In this document: piece after piece, positions 24,979 to 32,494 of the stretch
How positions within the stretch are numbered: position 1 is the stretch's first letter
How the letters are laid out: each line of letters begins with the position of its first letter
Made by a program: the position numbers and the translations under genes
Assembly: GCF_015277775.1 (NCBI RefSeq)
Contig: NZ_CP063849.1
Coordinates: 5,967,501-6,031,500, forward strand
DNA: 64,000 nt
Reading direction: 5' to 3'
Source of the DNA: Paludibaculum fermentans
GTDB taxonomy: Bacteria; Acidobacteriota; Terriglobia; Bryobacterales; Bryobacteraceae
The notes under the pieces: model-generated
Told to the model about the DNA's origin: nothing
The model's input: only the letters and a program-made list of their open reading frames with translations
Databases searched by the model: none

Positions 24979-25593
24979 ATGTCAGATCCCAACCCTATCG
25001 AAGTCCGCAAGGTCGCCGAGGCGGACTTCCCCACGGAGTACGGCCATTTCCGCATCTACGGCTTTGCCGGCAGGCGCGGAGACTACACCGAGGACTCCGT
25101 AGCCGTGGCCATGGGCGACCTCCAAGCGCCCGAGCCCCTGCTCGTCCGGATCCACTCCCAGTGCCTTACAGGCGACGTCTTCCACTCTCTGCGCTGCGAC
25201 TGCCGCGCGCAACTTGAACTGGCCCTGGAAACCATCGGCGCGGAAGGCCGCGGCATGGTGATCTACGAGGCCAAGGAAGGCCGCGGCATCGGCCTCCTCA
25301 ACAAACTGCGCGCCTACGAGCTCCAGGACGCCGGCGCCGACACGGTCGAAGCCAATGAACAGCTTGGCTTTGAGGCGGATCTGCGCGGCTACGAAATGCC
25401 GGGCGCCATCCTCCACTCCTTCGGCATCAAAGCGGTCCGCCTGATGACGAACAACCCCGAAAAAATCGCCGCCATGGAAAACGTGGGCATCCAGGTGACC
25501 GAACGCGTCCCCTGCAACGCCGTCCGCAGCCGCCACAGTGCCCGCTACCTGAAAACAAAGAAGAAACGCTTCGGCCACCTGCTGGAGCTGTAG
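24979..25593 (+). CDS. ribA: GTP cyclohydrolase II
   Basis: A 204-residue enzyme of riboflavin synthesis that opens GTP to diaminohydroxyphosphoribosylaminopyrimidine, formate and diphosphate. The zinc-binding motif HSQCLTGDVFHSLRCDC is intact, as are YEAKEGRGIGL and MTNNPEKI. Here it stands alone and is not fused to RibB. It is divergent from the LytS-type kinase, with about 60 bases between starts. No FMN riboswitch is visible in this short space. Confidence 0.95.
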   Translation: MSDPNPIEVRKVAEADFPTEYGHFRIYGFAGRRGDYTEDSVAVAMGDLQAPEPLLVRIHSQCLTGDVFHSLRCDCRAQLELALETIGAEGRGMVIYEAKEGRGIGLLNKLRAYELQDAGADTVEANEQLGFEADLRGYEMPGAILHSFGIKAVRLMTNNPEKIAAMENVGIQVTERVPCNAVRSRHSARYLKTKKKRFGHLLEL

Positions 25594-25656
25594 TCCCACC
25601 TGCGCCTGGCTCGAGCGCCCCCGCCTCGAGCCCGTGTTCAGGCTACCCTGTCCTTG

Positions 25657-26322
25657 ATGGCCCTGAAACGCCGTAAGGACACTACGCCCCGCCGCTCGCC
25701 CGCTGACCTGCCTGCCAGCCTCGACGACCTGACCCCGCTCTCCCTCGACGCCCTTCTCGAAGGCGAAGATCTGGAGGACGCCCTCTTCCAGGGCCTCGAT
25801 CTCTCCGGCCGCTCCATCCCCCGCCTCGTCGCCGCCTCCGTCGTCTTCCAGGGCGTCAACTTCGCCGGAACCACCATCCGAGCCCCCCGCCTGCGCGACG
25901 TCCGCTTCCTCAACTGCGACCTCTCCAACGCCGATTGGCGCGGCTTCGAGGCCATCCGCGTCGAATTCATCGACTGCCGCCTGACGGGGCTCGGCGCCGT
26001 CGAATGCCACTGGAAGGACGTCCTTCTCGATCGCTGCGAAGCCCGCTACCTCCGCCTGAACGGCGGCCACACCGCCACCTGCGAATTCCGCGCCAGCAAC
26101 CTGGCCGAATCCGATCTCCGCTCAGTCAATCTGGGAGGCGCGGCTTTCGACAAGGTGTCCCTCCAGAAGGCCGACCTCAGTCACGCCACCCTGAAAGGCG
26201 TCGACCTCAGCGGAGCCGAAATCGAAGGCATCACCGTCTACGCAGAGGACGTCCGGGGCGCCTCCGTCAGCGCGCCGCAAGCCATGGACCTCGCCCGCCT
26301 GCTGGGCCTGACCATCAAGTAG
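25657..26322 (+). CDS. Pentapeptide repeat protein
   Basis: A 221-residue protein. From about residue 40 to 205 it shows irregular A(D/N)LXX pentapeptide repeats (DLSNADWRG, NLAESDLRSVNLGGAAF, KADLSHATLKGVDLSGAEI), predicting a right-handed quadrilateral beta helix. Some relatives mimic DNA and protect gyrase; most have no known role. I prefer ATG 25657 over the TTG one codon upstream. It is transcribed alone, 63 bases after ribA. Confidence 0.85.
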   Translation: MALKRRKDTTPRRSPADLPASLDDLTPLSLDALLEGEDLEDALFQGLDLSGRSIPRLVAASVVFQGVNFAGTTIRAPRLRDVRFLNCDLSNADWRGFEAIRVEFIDCRLTGLGAVECHWKDVLLDRCEARYLRLNGGHTATCEFRASNLAESDLRSVNLGGAAFDKVSLQKADLSHATLKGVDLSGAEIEGITVYAEDVRGASVSAPQAMDLARLLGLTIK

Positions 26323-26373
26323 GGGCAGATCCTCGCACGCACGTCCAGCAGAAATGCCTCTGCGGCTGTGTAT

Positions 26374-26604
26374 CTAGGACATCGAGAGGATCGACTTCAC
26401 CTCGATGGCTCTCGCTGTCGCAACGTCGTTGACGATGGCGTGCAAAGTACCTGCTTTGAGGTGGGTGTGTCGAGGTACGGTGATCGAGTGAGACGGCGGC
26501 CCCTCATGTCTCAACCGGACGTGGCTTCCCTTTTGCCGAATGATCTCGTAGCCGAGAGCGGCAAGTACGGCAATCACGCGATCACCGGAAACTTCATGCC
26601 GCAA
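26374..26604 (-). CDS. hicA: HicA-like type II toxin (mRNA interferase)
   Basis: A 76-residue protein with the double-stranded-RNA-binding-like HicA fold: VIAVLAALGYEIIRQKGSHV, where the His in GSHVRLRH is the catalytic residue, and the usual TVPRHTHLKAGTLHAI. HicA cleaves mRNA when free. The only in-frame start is TTG 26604, overlapping the last 11 bases of the hicB remnant upstream. That hicB copy is interrupted, so the toxin may lack a working antitoxin or be poorly translated. Confidence 0.82.
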   Translation of the reverse strand: MRHEVSGDRVIAVLAALGYEIIRQKGSHVRLRHEGPPSHSITVPRHTHLKAGTLHAIVNDVATARAIEVKSILSMS

Positions 26605-26684
26605 CGACGGGGATAAGCTCGTCCTTCACGTAATGGAGTTGCACTAACCGGGGCTGCTCGTCACGGTCTTCAAAGTGCAGAGTC
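26558..26684. repeat. Inverted repeat copy 2 (mate at 1-140)
   Basis: Reverse-complement match to the left end of the window, two mismatches over 127 aligned bases, covering the hicB 3' end and hicA 5' end. This copy lacks the 13-base insertion found in copy 1. Confidence 0.85.
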
Positions 26685-26793
26685 GTGGCTTCCAGAACGT
26701 TGACTCGCAGTTCGTCCTACGACTCGGCCTGAGTGAAGATCGAATGCCCAAGCGCGCGTGCACAATATCCGCCCTCTTCTGCGTCGCGAACCT
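26594..26793 (-). pseudogene. hicB: HicB-like antitoxin pseudogene
   Basis: Read on the minus strand, one frame gives IFEVRDAEEGGYCARALGHS, then IFTQAES, an in-frame TAG at 26719-26717, and then DELRVNVLEATTLHFEDRDE to the end ELIPVVAA. Both sides of the stop match the HicB fold and its helix, so a nonsense mutation is the simplest reading. No ATG, GTG or TTG exists upstream in this frame; the nearest ATG (26829) is in another frame, implying a second lesion. It overlaps hicA by 11 bases, as in working hicBA operons. Confidence 0.7.
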
Positions 26794-26821
26794 CGAAGAT
26801 GGAGAAGGGAGCAGCGCGACT

Positions 26822-27067
26822 ATGAAATCCACATCACGCAGTAAGGAGAAGACTGGTGGGGCGGACGATTTGGCGCCGGAGTACCATCTCGACTACGCCG
26901 AGGCGCAGCCAAACCGTTTTGCGAGCCGGGTTCAAGCTGGCTCAGTGGCGGTGCTGCTGGATCCCGATGTGGCCCAAGTATTCCAGGATGGCGCTTCAGT
27001 GAATGCCGTGCTTCGCGCCTTGTTGACGACCATGCCACCTAATCGAAAGCGCGGAAAGAGCAAGTAG
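26822..27067 (+). CDS. Small antitoxin-like protein of unknown partner
   Basis: An 81-residue protein with a basic start, then PEYHLDYAEAQPNRFASRVQ and AVLLDPDVAQVFQDGASVNA. This pattern (Y-D/H-L-D-Y..A.PNRFA, then V.LDPDVA..F....SVN.AL) is seen in many short bacterial proteins encoded in toxin-antitoxin-like pairs. No partner toxin is intact beside it, so it may be a solitary remnant. Its ATG at 26822 overlaps the antisense of the hicB remnant. The larger frame from 26675 is less likely because its first part is antisense to hicB. Confidence 0.55.
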   Translation: MKSTSRSKEKTGGADDLAPEYHLDYAEAQPNRFASRVQAGSVAVLLDPDVAQVFQDGASVNAVLRALLTTMPPNRKRGKSK

Positions 27068-27121
27068 CCACCGGCGACGACGCCCGGCTTCGCCCTTAAC
27101 CATTCTCCATCTGCCTGTCTG

Positions 27122-28369
27122 TTAGCGCGCCGCCGGCCGGATGCGCGTGCGCCAGAGTTCGGCGAAGAGGGTGAAGGCGGCCGGCATCCGTTTGCCGGTG
27201 ATGCAGCGGATCACTTCGACGGCGAACCAGAGGAAGTAGATCGCGGTCACAATCCAGTGGATGTGGCCGGCGATCATGCCCCAGGCGGTCGGGCCCGGTT
27301 GCACCGGCGACAGGATGAACTGGATGAACCACAGGCCCAGCAGCGTACCTGCTTCCCACCAGGTGAGCATCATGTTGACCAGGAAGATCATGCCGACCAG
27401 CGACTGCCCGATGGTCATGAGCAGTTCGAGTTCCTGTTGGGAGTCGAAGGTGATGGCCGACGGGGTGCCGCGGCTGATGGAGTAGATGACCGGCAGCATG
27501 GCGGCGAGCAGCGTCCACTGGTTGATGTTGGAGCTCACCATGTTCATGAGCGCCATGGGGGCGCGGTCGATGGTGCGGGCCCAGTAGAAGGCCGAGACCT
27601 TTTCCGGGAATTCACTGACGAAGGGCGCAACCCACTGCACGAAGACGAAACTGGGGATGCCCAGGACGGCGGAGAGCGCCAGCAGGCTACCGAGGAAGGG
27701 TTCCGCGCAGAAGTAGATGAGCGCGCCGCCGGCAGAGAACAGGGCGAAGATCAGGAAAGTCCGGACGCGCGGGCTGGATTCGACTACGGCGCGGGGGATG
27801 CGGTCGAGGTCCTCGATGCCTTCCACTTCCTGCGGCGGCATCTTGGAGAGAACCATCAGGTAGGCGACATAGATGGCAATGAGGATGGCGGCGTCGAAGA
27901 GGTTCAGGGAGGACTTGGCCCAGATGATGGTGACGTAGACCAGCGGGACGAGGAGGCCGACCACTTCCACACAGTGCTCATCCGCCAGGTGGATGGCATT
28001 CAGCGCCTTCTTGTACTTGATGCGGTGGAAAGCGGCGGCTGTGAAGTAGATGAGGGGCCAGCCGAGGCCGGTGAGCAAGCGGAGGGCTCCGGTCAAGTTG
28101 GCGAGCAGGAGCGGAACCTGCTGTTTCCAGGCCAGGACGGCTTCGACGGCGAACTCGGGCAGGGTCTGGAGCCAGGCGAGGATGGCGAGGGCGAAACCCT
28201 GGGCGATGTAGAACTGGGCGGACTCTGCGGCCCAGGCGATCAGCATCGCGGCTAGCAGGATGGCGGGCGCAGCCCAAAGCGCGGTGGAGGGGCCCACCTG
28301 CATGAGCTCGAGCGAAGTGAGGAGGAGAAAGGCGCAAGCTGGAGCTGTAACCGTATTGCGTCTATTCAA
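27122..28369 (-). CDS. Sodium/calcium exchanger-like membrane protein
   Basis: A 415-residue protein with about 10-11 hydrophobic helices. Two half-repeats resemble the alpha motifs of the Ca2+/cation antiporter family: LPEFAVEAVLAWK near residue 70 and APFVSEFPEKVSAFYW near 248, followed by MVSSNINQWTLLAAMLP. The motifs are atypical (GSNIFN is replaced by SSNINQ), so the transported ion is uncertain. Its start overlaps the end of nadB by eight bases, so the two are probably one transcript. Confidence 0.7.
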   Translation of the reverse strand: MNRRNTVTAPACAFLLLTSLELMQVGPSTALWAAPAILLAAMLIAWAAESAQFYIAQGFALAILAWLQTLPEFAVEAVLAWKQQVPLLLANLTGALRLLTGLGWPLIYFTAAAFHRIKYKKALNAIHLADEHCVEVVGLLVPLVYVTIIWAKSSLNLFDAAILIAIYVAYLMVLSKMPPQEVEGIEDLDRIPRAVVESSPRVRTFLIFALFSAGGALIYFCAEPFLGSLLALSAVLGIPSFVFVQWVAPFVSEFPEKVSAFYWARTIDRAPMALMNMVSSNINQWTLLAAMLPVIYSISRGTPSAITFDSQQELELLMTIGQSLVGMIFLVNMMLTWWEAGTLLGLWFIQFILSPVQPGPTAWGMIAGHIHWIVTAIYFLWFAVEVIRCITGKRMPAAFTLFAELWRTRIRPAAR

Positions 28370-29924
28370 AAGTCACCTCGCGCTGGCTGATCCGGATCCG
28401 GGAGTGCTTTTCAAACGCCTCCACTCTCTTAGGATAGTCGGATCGGCGGTGCGCCCCGCGACTTTCTTCGCGGGCACGAGCACAGCGCGCGATTAACTGC
28501 GTGAGGGTGTGGATGTTCGCCACTTCGATGTCGGCGCGGGAAACCTGGCGTTTGCGCGAGGCCGGCATGCCGCCAAGGATGGTCAGAGCCGTGGTGAGGC
28601 CGTCGCCGTTGCGGATGATCCCGCAGAAGTCCGTGGCGATGCGGCGCACGATTGCCTCTTTCGTTTGGGGGATTTCGAGAGGTTCGAAGCGGACGCCGCG
28701 CAGGCGGGCCGTGGAATCAGAGTCGACAATGGACTGGCCGGCGCGAGCACCGAAAACGACACCTTCCAGTAAAGAATTCGACGCCAGGCGATTGGCGCCG
28801 TGGACGCCGGTGCACGCCACTTCGCCGGCGGCCCAGAGTCCGGGGCTGGAGGTGCGGCCATCGAGGTCAGTCCAAACGCCGCCCATGGAATAGTGCGCGG
28901 CGGGATGGACGGGTGCAGGCTCCTTGTCCAGATCGATGCCGTACTCGAGGCAGGTGGTGTAAATGCGGGGGAAGCGGTTTTTGACGAAGCCGGGTCCGCG
29001 GCCGGAGAGATCGAGGAACACGTGGGGGGACTTCTCGCGGCGCATTTCCTCGACAATGCAGCGGGAGACGACATCGCGGGGCGCCAGTTCCGCCATCTCG
29101 TGATAGCGGCGCATGAAGCGTTCGCCCTTTGCATTCAATAGATGGGCGCCCTCGCCGCGGAGGGCTTCGGAGAGCAGGAAGCGCGGCGCGCCCTCGATGT
29201 GGAGGGCCGTGGGGTGGAACTGGATGAACTCGATGTCGGAGATGGTGGCGCCGGCGCGCCAACCCATGGCGACTCCGTCGCCGGTGGCGACATCGGGGTT
29301 GGTAGTGTCTGTGAAGACCCGGCCGAGACCCCCGGTGGCCAGCAGGACGGCTTTGGCGGAGATGGGGATGAGCGAGCCGGTATTCTCGTCGAGGGCGACG
29401 GCGCCGACTACGCGGCCATCCTGGACGAGAAGGTCCACCACGGCGGAGAAGCTGCGGAAGGAGACGTTTTCGAGCGAAGCGGCCTTGTGATAGAGGGTAC
29501 GGGCGATCTCCTTGCCGGTGGAGTCGCCGTGCGAATGGAGGACGCGGCTGCGGGAGTGGGCGCCTTCGCGGGCGAAGACGAGGCGGCCGCCTTCCTTGTC
29601 GAACTCGGCGCCCCAGTCCATCAGTTGCTGGATAGCGGCGGGGCCCTCCTCAACGAGGACATGGACGGCTTCGCGGTTGCAGAGGCCGTCGCCGGCGGCG
29701 AGGGTGTCGGACTCATGCAGGTCGACCTCGTCGTCATCGCTGAGGGCAACGGCGATGCCGCCCTGGGCATACTCCGAGGAGGATTCGCGGAGGCTGTCTT
29801 TGGCGACTACCAATACACGACCGGCCGGAGCGAGTGCGATGGCGGCGCGCAACCCGGCGACACCGGCGCCTACAACCAGGTAGTCAGTCTGAATCAAGTC
29901 TGAGATGGCGCTGATAACTCCCAT
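28362..29924 (-). CDS. nadB: L-aspartate oxidase
   Basis: A 520-residue flavoenzyme that oxidises L-aspartate to iminoaspartate, the first step of NAD synthesis. The FAD-binding VVGAGVAGLRAAI is near residue 17; SSEYAQGGIAVA and the active-site HPTALHIEGAPRFLLSEALR and HYSMGGVWTD segments are typical. I chose ATG 29924; 20 extra codons to 29984 would run through aroB. nadA and nadC are not in the window. Only 14 bases separate this start from that of divergent aroB. Confidence 0.95.
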   Translation of the reverse strand: MGVISAISDLIQTDYLVVGAGVAGLRAAIALAPAGRVLVVAKDSLRESSSEYAQGGIAVALSDDDEVDLHESDTLAAGDGLCNREAVHVLVEEGPAAIQQLMDWGAEFDKEGGRLVFAREGAHSRSRVLHSHGDSTGKEIARTLYHKAASLENVSFRSFSAVVDLLVQDGRVVGAVALDENTGSLIPISAKAVLLATGGLGRVFTDTTNPDVATGDGVAMGWRAGATISDIEFIQFHPTALHIEGAPRFLLSEALRGEGAHLLNAKGERFMRRYHEMAELAPRDVVSRCIVEEMRREKSPHVFLDLSGRGPGFVKNRFPRIYTTCLEYGIDLDKEPAPVHPAAHYSMGGVWTDLDGRTSSPGLWAAGEVACTGVHGANRLASNSLLEGVVFGARAGQSIVDSDSTARLRGVRFEPLEIPQTKEAIVRRIATDFCGIIRNGDGLTTALTILGGMPASRKRQVSRADIEVANIHTLTQLIARCARAREESRGAHRRSDYPKRVEAFEKHSRIRISQREVTFE

Positions 29925-29938
29925 GGTACAACGAAGAT

Positions 29939-31012
29939 ATGCCTGCCTTTGCCGTGACAACAACGGCGCACCGATATGAAGCAACAGTAGAGCGCGGAGT
30001 GCTGCGGCGGCTGCGCGATTTTCTGCCGGCCAAGCACGGGAAAGTGTTCGTGGTGGCGACGGACGACGTGTGGGCGCTGCATGGTTCGGCGGTAGCGACA
30101 GGCCTGGATGGCACCGACTGGCACCGGCTGGTTTTCCCTGGCGGCGAAGAGCGCAAGCGGTTGGCTTCCGTGGAAGCGATGGCGGACCGGATGGTGGAGT
30201 TGGGCGGTGACCGGTCGAGCCTGGTGGTGGCCTTTGGCGGCGGGATCGTGAACGACCTGGGTGGCTTCCTGGCCGCGATCTACATGCGCGGGATTCCGGT
30301 GATCCAAATTCCGACCACCTTGCTTTCCCAGGTGGATGCGGCGGTGGGCGGCAAGACCGGGGCGAACCTGGTGGGCGGCAAGAACCTGATTGGTTCGTTC
30401 CACCAGCCGCTGGCGGTATTGACGGATCCGGACGTCCTGATGACCCTGCCGGAGCGCGAGTACCGGGCGGGGCTGTTCGAAGTGATCAAGCACGGCGTGA
30501 TCGCGTGCGAGCCGCTGTTCCGGCTGATGCAGAACGAGCAACCGCGTGTGATGGCGCGCGAGGCAGGGGCCGTTGAGCAGATGGTGGCCGAGAGCGTACG
30601 GATCAAGTGTGAAGTGGTCACGGCGGACGAGAAAGAGATGGGGCTCCGCAAGATCCTCAATTTCGGACATACCGTAGGGCACGCGATGGAAGCGGAGACG
30701 AAGTATGCGCACTTCCTGCACGGCGAAGCGGTGGGGTTGGGCATGATCGCGGCGACGCACCTGTCGCGGCTGGCGGGCCGGCTGAGCGAGGCGCACTCCC
30801 AGGAAATCATTGACGTTGTGAACGCATATGGTCCGTTCCCCTCGACGGAGCCGCTGCGCACCGAGAACCTGATGCCGAGGTTGGTGAAGGACAAGAAGGC
30901 GATTCAGGGGACGGTGCACTTTGTGCTGGCGACGGGGATCGGGTCGACGGAAGTAGTGGCGGGGCTGCCCGCGGAGATGGTCCGCGAGGCGATCGAGTTG
31001 ACGCTCGCATGA
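29939..31012 (+). CDS. aroB: 3-dehydroquinate synthase
   Basis: A 357-residue AroB that cyclises DAHP to 3-dehydroquinate in the shikimate pathway, using NAD+ and a divalent metal. GGGIVNDLGGFLAAIYMRGI, PTTLLSQVDAAVGGKTG and LNFGHTVGHAMEAE (metal-binding His) are all present. It is divergent from nadB with a 14-base gap, so its promoter must lie within the 5' part of nadB. Its stop overlaps the start of the next gene (ATGA at 31009-31012). Confidence 0.96.
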   Translation: MPAFAVTTTAHRYEATVERGVLRRLRDFLPAKHGKVFVVATDDVWALHGSAVATGLDGTDWHRLVFPGGEERKRLASVEAMADRMVELGGDRSSLVVAFGGGIVNDLGGFLAAIYMRGIPVIQIPTTLLSQVDAAVGGKTGANLVGGKNLIGSFHQPLAVLTDPDVLMTLPEREYRAGLFEVIKHGVIACEPLFRLMQNEQPRVMAREAGAVEQMVAESVRIKCEVVTADEKEMGLRKILNFGHTVGHAMEAETKYAHFLHGEAVGLGMIAATHLSRLAGRLSEAHSQEIIDVVNAYGPFPSTEPLRTENLMPRLVKDKKAIQGTVHFVLATGIGSTEVVAGLPAEMVREAIELTLA

Positions 31013-31758
31013 CAGCACAGAGAGGAACGACTCCGCAGGGCACCGCGACGGAAGAGCAGGCGGCGCGGTATGTGCGCGGCATGTTCGGCCAGGTGGCCGG
31101 TCAATACGACCTGCTGAATCACCTGCTGTCGTTCCAGGTGGACCGCTATTGGCGGAACACGACGGTGCGGCGGGTGGAGCACATCCTGCGCCGGCCGGGG
31201 ATGAAGGTGATGGACCTGTGCTGCGGGACAGGCGATCTGCTGCTGGCGCTGGAGCAGAAGGCGTCGGAGCAGACGCTGGTTCTTGGCAGCGATTTTTGCC
31301 ACCCGATGCTGGTGGCGGCAGCGGCGAAGTCGGGTCAGCGGAATGCGTTCACGCCGCTGTTCGAGGGGGATGGGCTGCAGTTGCCGCTGGCTGACAAGTC
31401 ACTCGACCTGGTGACCGTGGCGTTCGGATTCCGCAATTTCGCGAACTACCGGAGGGGGCTCAAGGAGCTGCGGCGGGTGCTCAAGCCGGGCGGGATGCTG
31501 GCGATCCTGGAGTTTTCGACGCCGCCGAATCCGCTGATTCGCGGGGTGTACGGGTTTTACTCGCGTCGGATCCTGCCTACGATTGGCGGGCTGGTGTCGG
31601 GGTCGAAGGAAGCGTATACGTACCTGCCGGAGTCCGTCAGGAAGTTTCCAGGGGCGGAGTCACTGGCGGCCGAGATGGAAGGGGCCGGGTATACGCGGGT
31701 GAAGTTCGAACGGATGACGTTCGGGGTGGTCGCGCTGCATACGGGGCTTTCGGGCTGA
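31009..31758 (+). CDS. menG: Demethylmenaquinone/ubiquinone methyltransferase UbiE/MenG
   Basis: A 249-residue SAM-dependent methyltransferase. The first motif VMDLCCGTGDLLLAL binds SAM; MFGQVAGQYDLLNHLLSFQVD and FGFRNFANYRRGLKE are signatures of UbiE/MenG, which performs the C-methylation that finishes menaquinone (or ubiquinone). Menaquinone is more likely for this phylum. The overlap with aroB links it to chorismate supply, the precursor of menaquinone. The gene ends two bases from the end of the convergent LytTR regulator. Confidence 0.93.
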   Translation: MTAQRGTTPQGTATEEQAARYVRGMFGQVAGQYDLLNHLLSFQVDRYWRNTTVRRVEHILRRPGMKVMDLCCGTGDLLLALEQKASEQTLVLGSDFCHPMLVAAAAKSGQRNAFTPLFEGDGLQLPLADKSLDLVTVAFGFRNFANYRRGLKELRRVLKPGGMLAILEFSTPPNPLIRGVYGFYSRRILPTIGGLVSGSKEAYTYLPESVRKFPGAESLAAEMEGAGYTRVKFERMTFGVVALHTGLSG

Positions 31759-31760
31759 GT

Positions 31761-32489
31761 CTACCAGCGCGTGGCGTCGCGGATGACGCCGGCCATGCGT
31801 TTGGAGACGATCGCCTCCAGGCCGTTCGACATCTTCAACAACCAGCGTTTCGAGGTCAGCGGCGAAATCTTGCGGATGTGGTCCGTATTGATGATCGTGC
31901 CGCGGTGGATGCGGCGGAACTGGGGGGGCGGGAGCTTGGCCTCCAGAGTGCGCAGCGAATGGTCGGCGTAGTAGCGGCCCTGGGCCGTGATGATCTGGAC
32001 CGTGTCGCCGTCGGCCTGGAACGCGATGACGTCGCCCGGGTTGAGCATGTGGAGGTCGCTGCCCAGGCGGCCGAGAATGCGGCGTAGGGGCTCGGTCACC
32101 GGAGGCGGCGGCGGGGGTTCCGATTTCAGTCCGGCAATCTGGGTGCGGGCCTTTTCCAGTGCGGCGGTGAGGCGCTCTTTGCGGACCGGCTTGAGCAGGT
32201 AGTCGACGGCTCCGGTGTCGAAGGCCTGCAGGGCGTGGGTTTCGAAGGCGGTGACGAAGATGACGATGGGGAGCGAGTCGCCGCGCAGGGTGCGGGCCAC
32301 GGAGAAGCCGTCGAGGCCGGGCATCTGGAGGTCGAGCAGGACGACATCGGGATGGAGACGGGCGATCTGCTCCACGGCTTCGAGTCCGGTGGAGGCTTCG
32401 CCGGCCAGGTTGACGCCGGGGTGCTCCTCGAGCAGCTCGCGCAGGATCTGGCGGGCGATGGGTTCGTCGTCGACGATCAGGACATTCAT
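31761..32489 (-). CDS. LytTR family response regulator
   Basis: A 242-residue regulator. The receiver domain (1-120) has the acidic pair Asp7/Asp8, phosphoacceptor Asp53 (LLDLQMPG) and Lys in LLKPVRKERL. The LytTR DNA-binding domain covers about 140-240 (FRRIHRGTIINTDHI). I start at ATG 32489 with AGGTGAG just upstream; an in-frame GTG at 32498 overlaps the kinase stop (GTGA) and is an alternative. It is the last gene of the prfB-tsaC-kinase-regulator run. Confidence 0.93.
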   Translation of the reverse strand: MNVLIVDDEPIARQILRELLEEHPGVNLAGEASTGLEAVEQIARLHPDVVLLDLQMPGLDGFSVARTLRGDSLPIVIFVTAFETHALQAFDTGAVDYLLKPVRKERLTAALEKARTQIAGLKSEPPPPPPVTEPLRRILGRLGSDLHMLNPGDVIAFQADGDTVQIITAQGRYYADHSLRTLEAKLPPPQFRRIHRGTIINTDHIRKISPLTSKRWLLKMSNGLEAIVSKRMAGVIRDATRW

Positions 32490-32494
32490 CCGGC

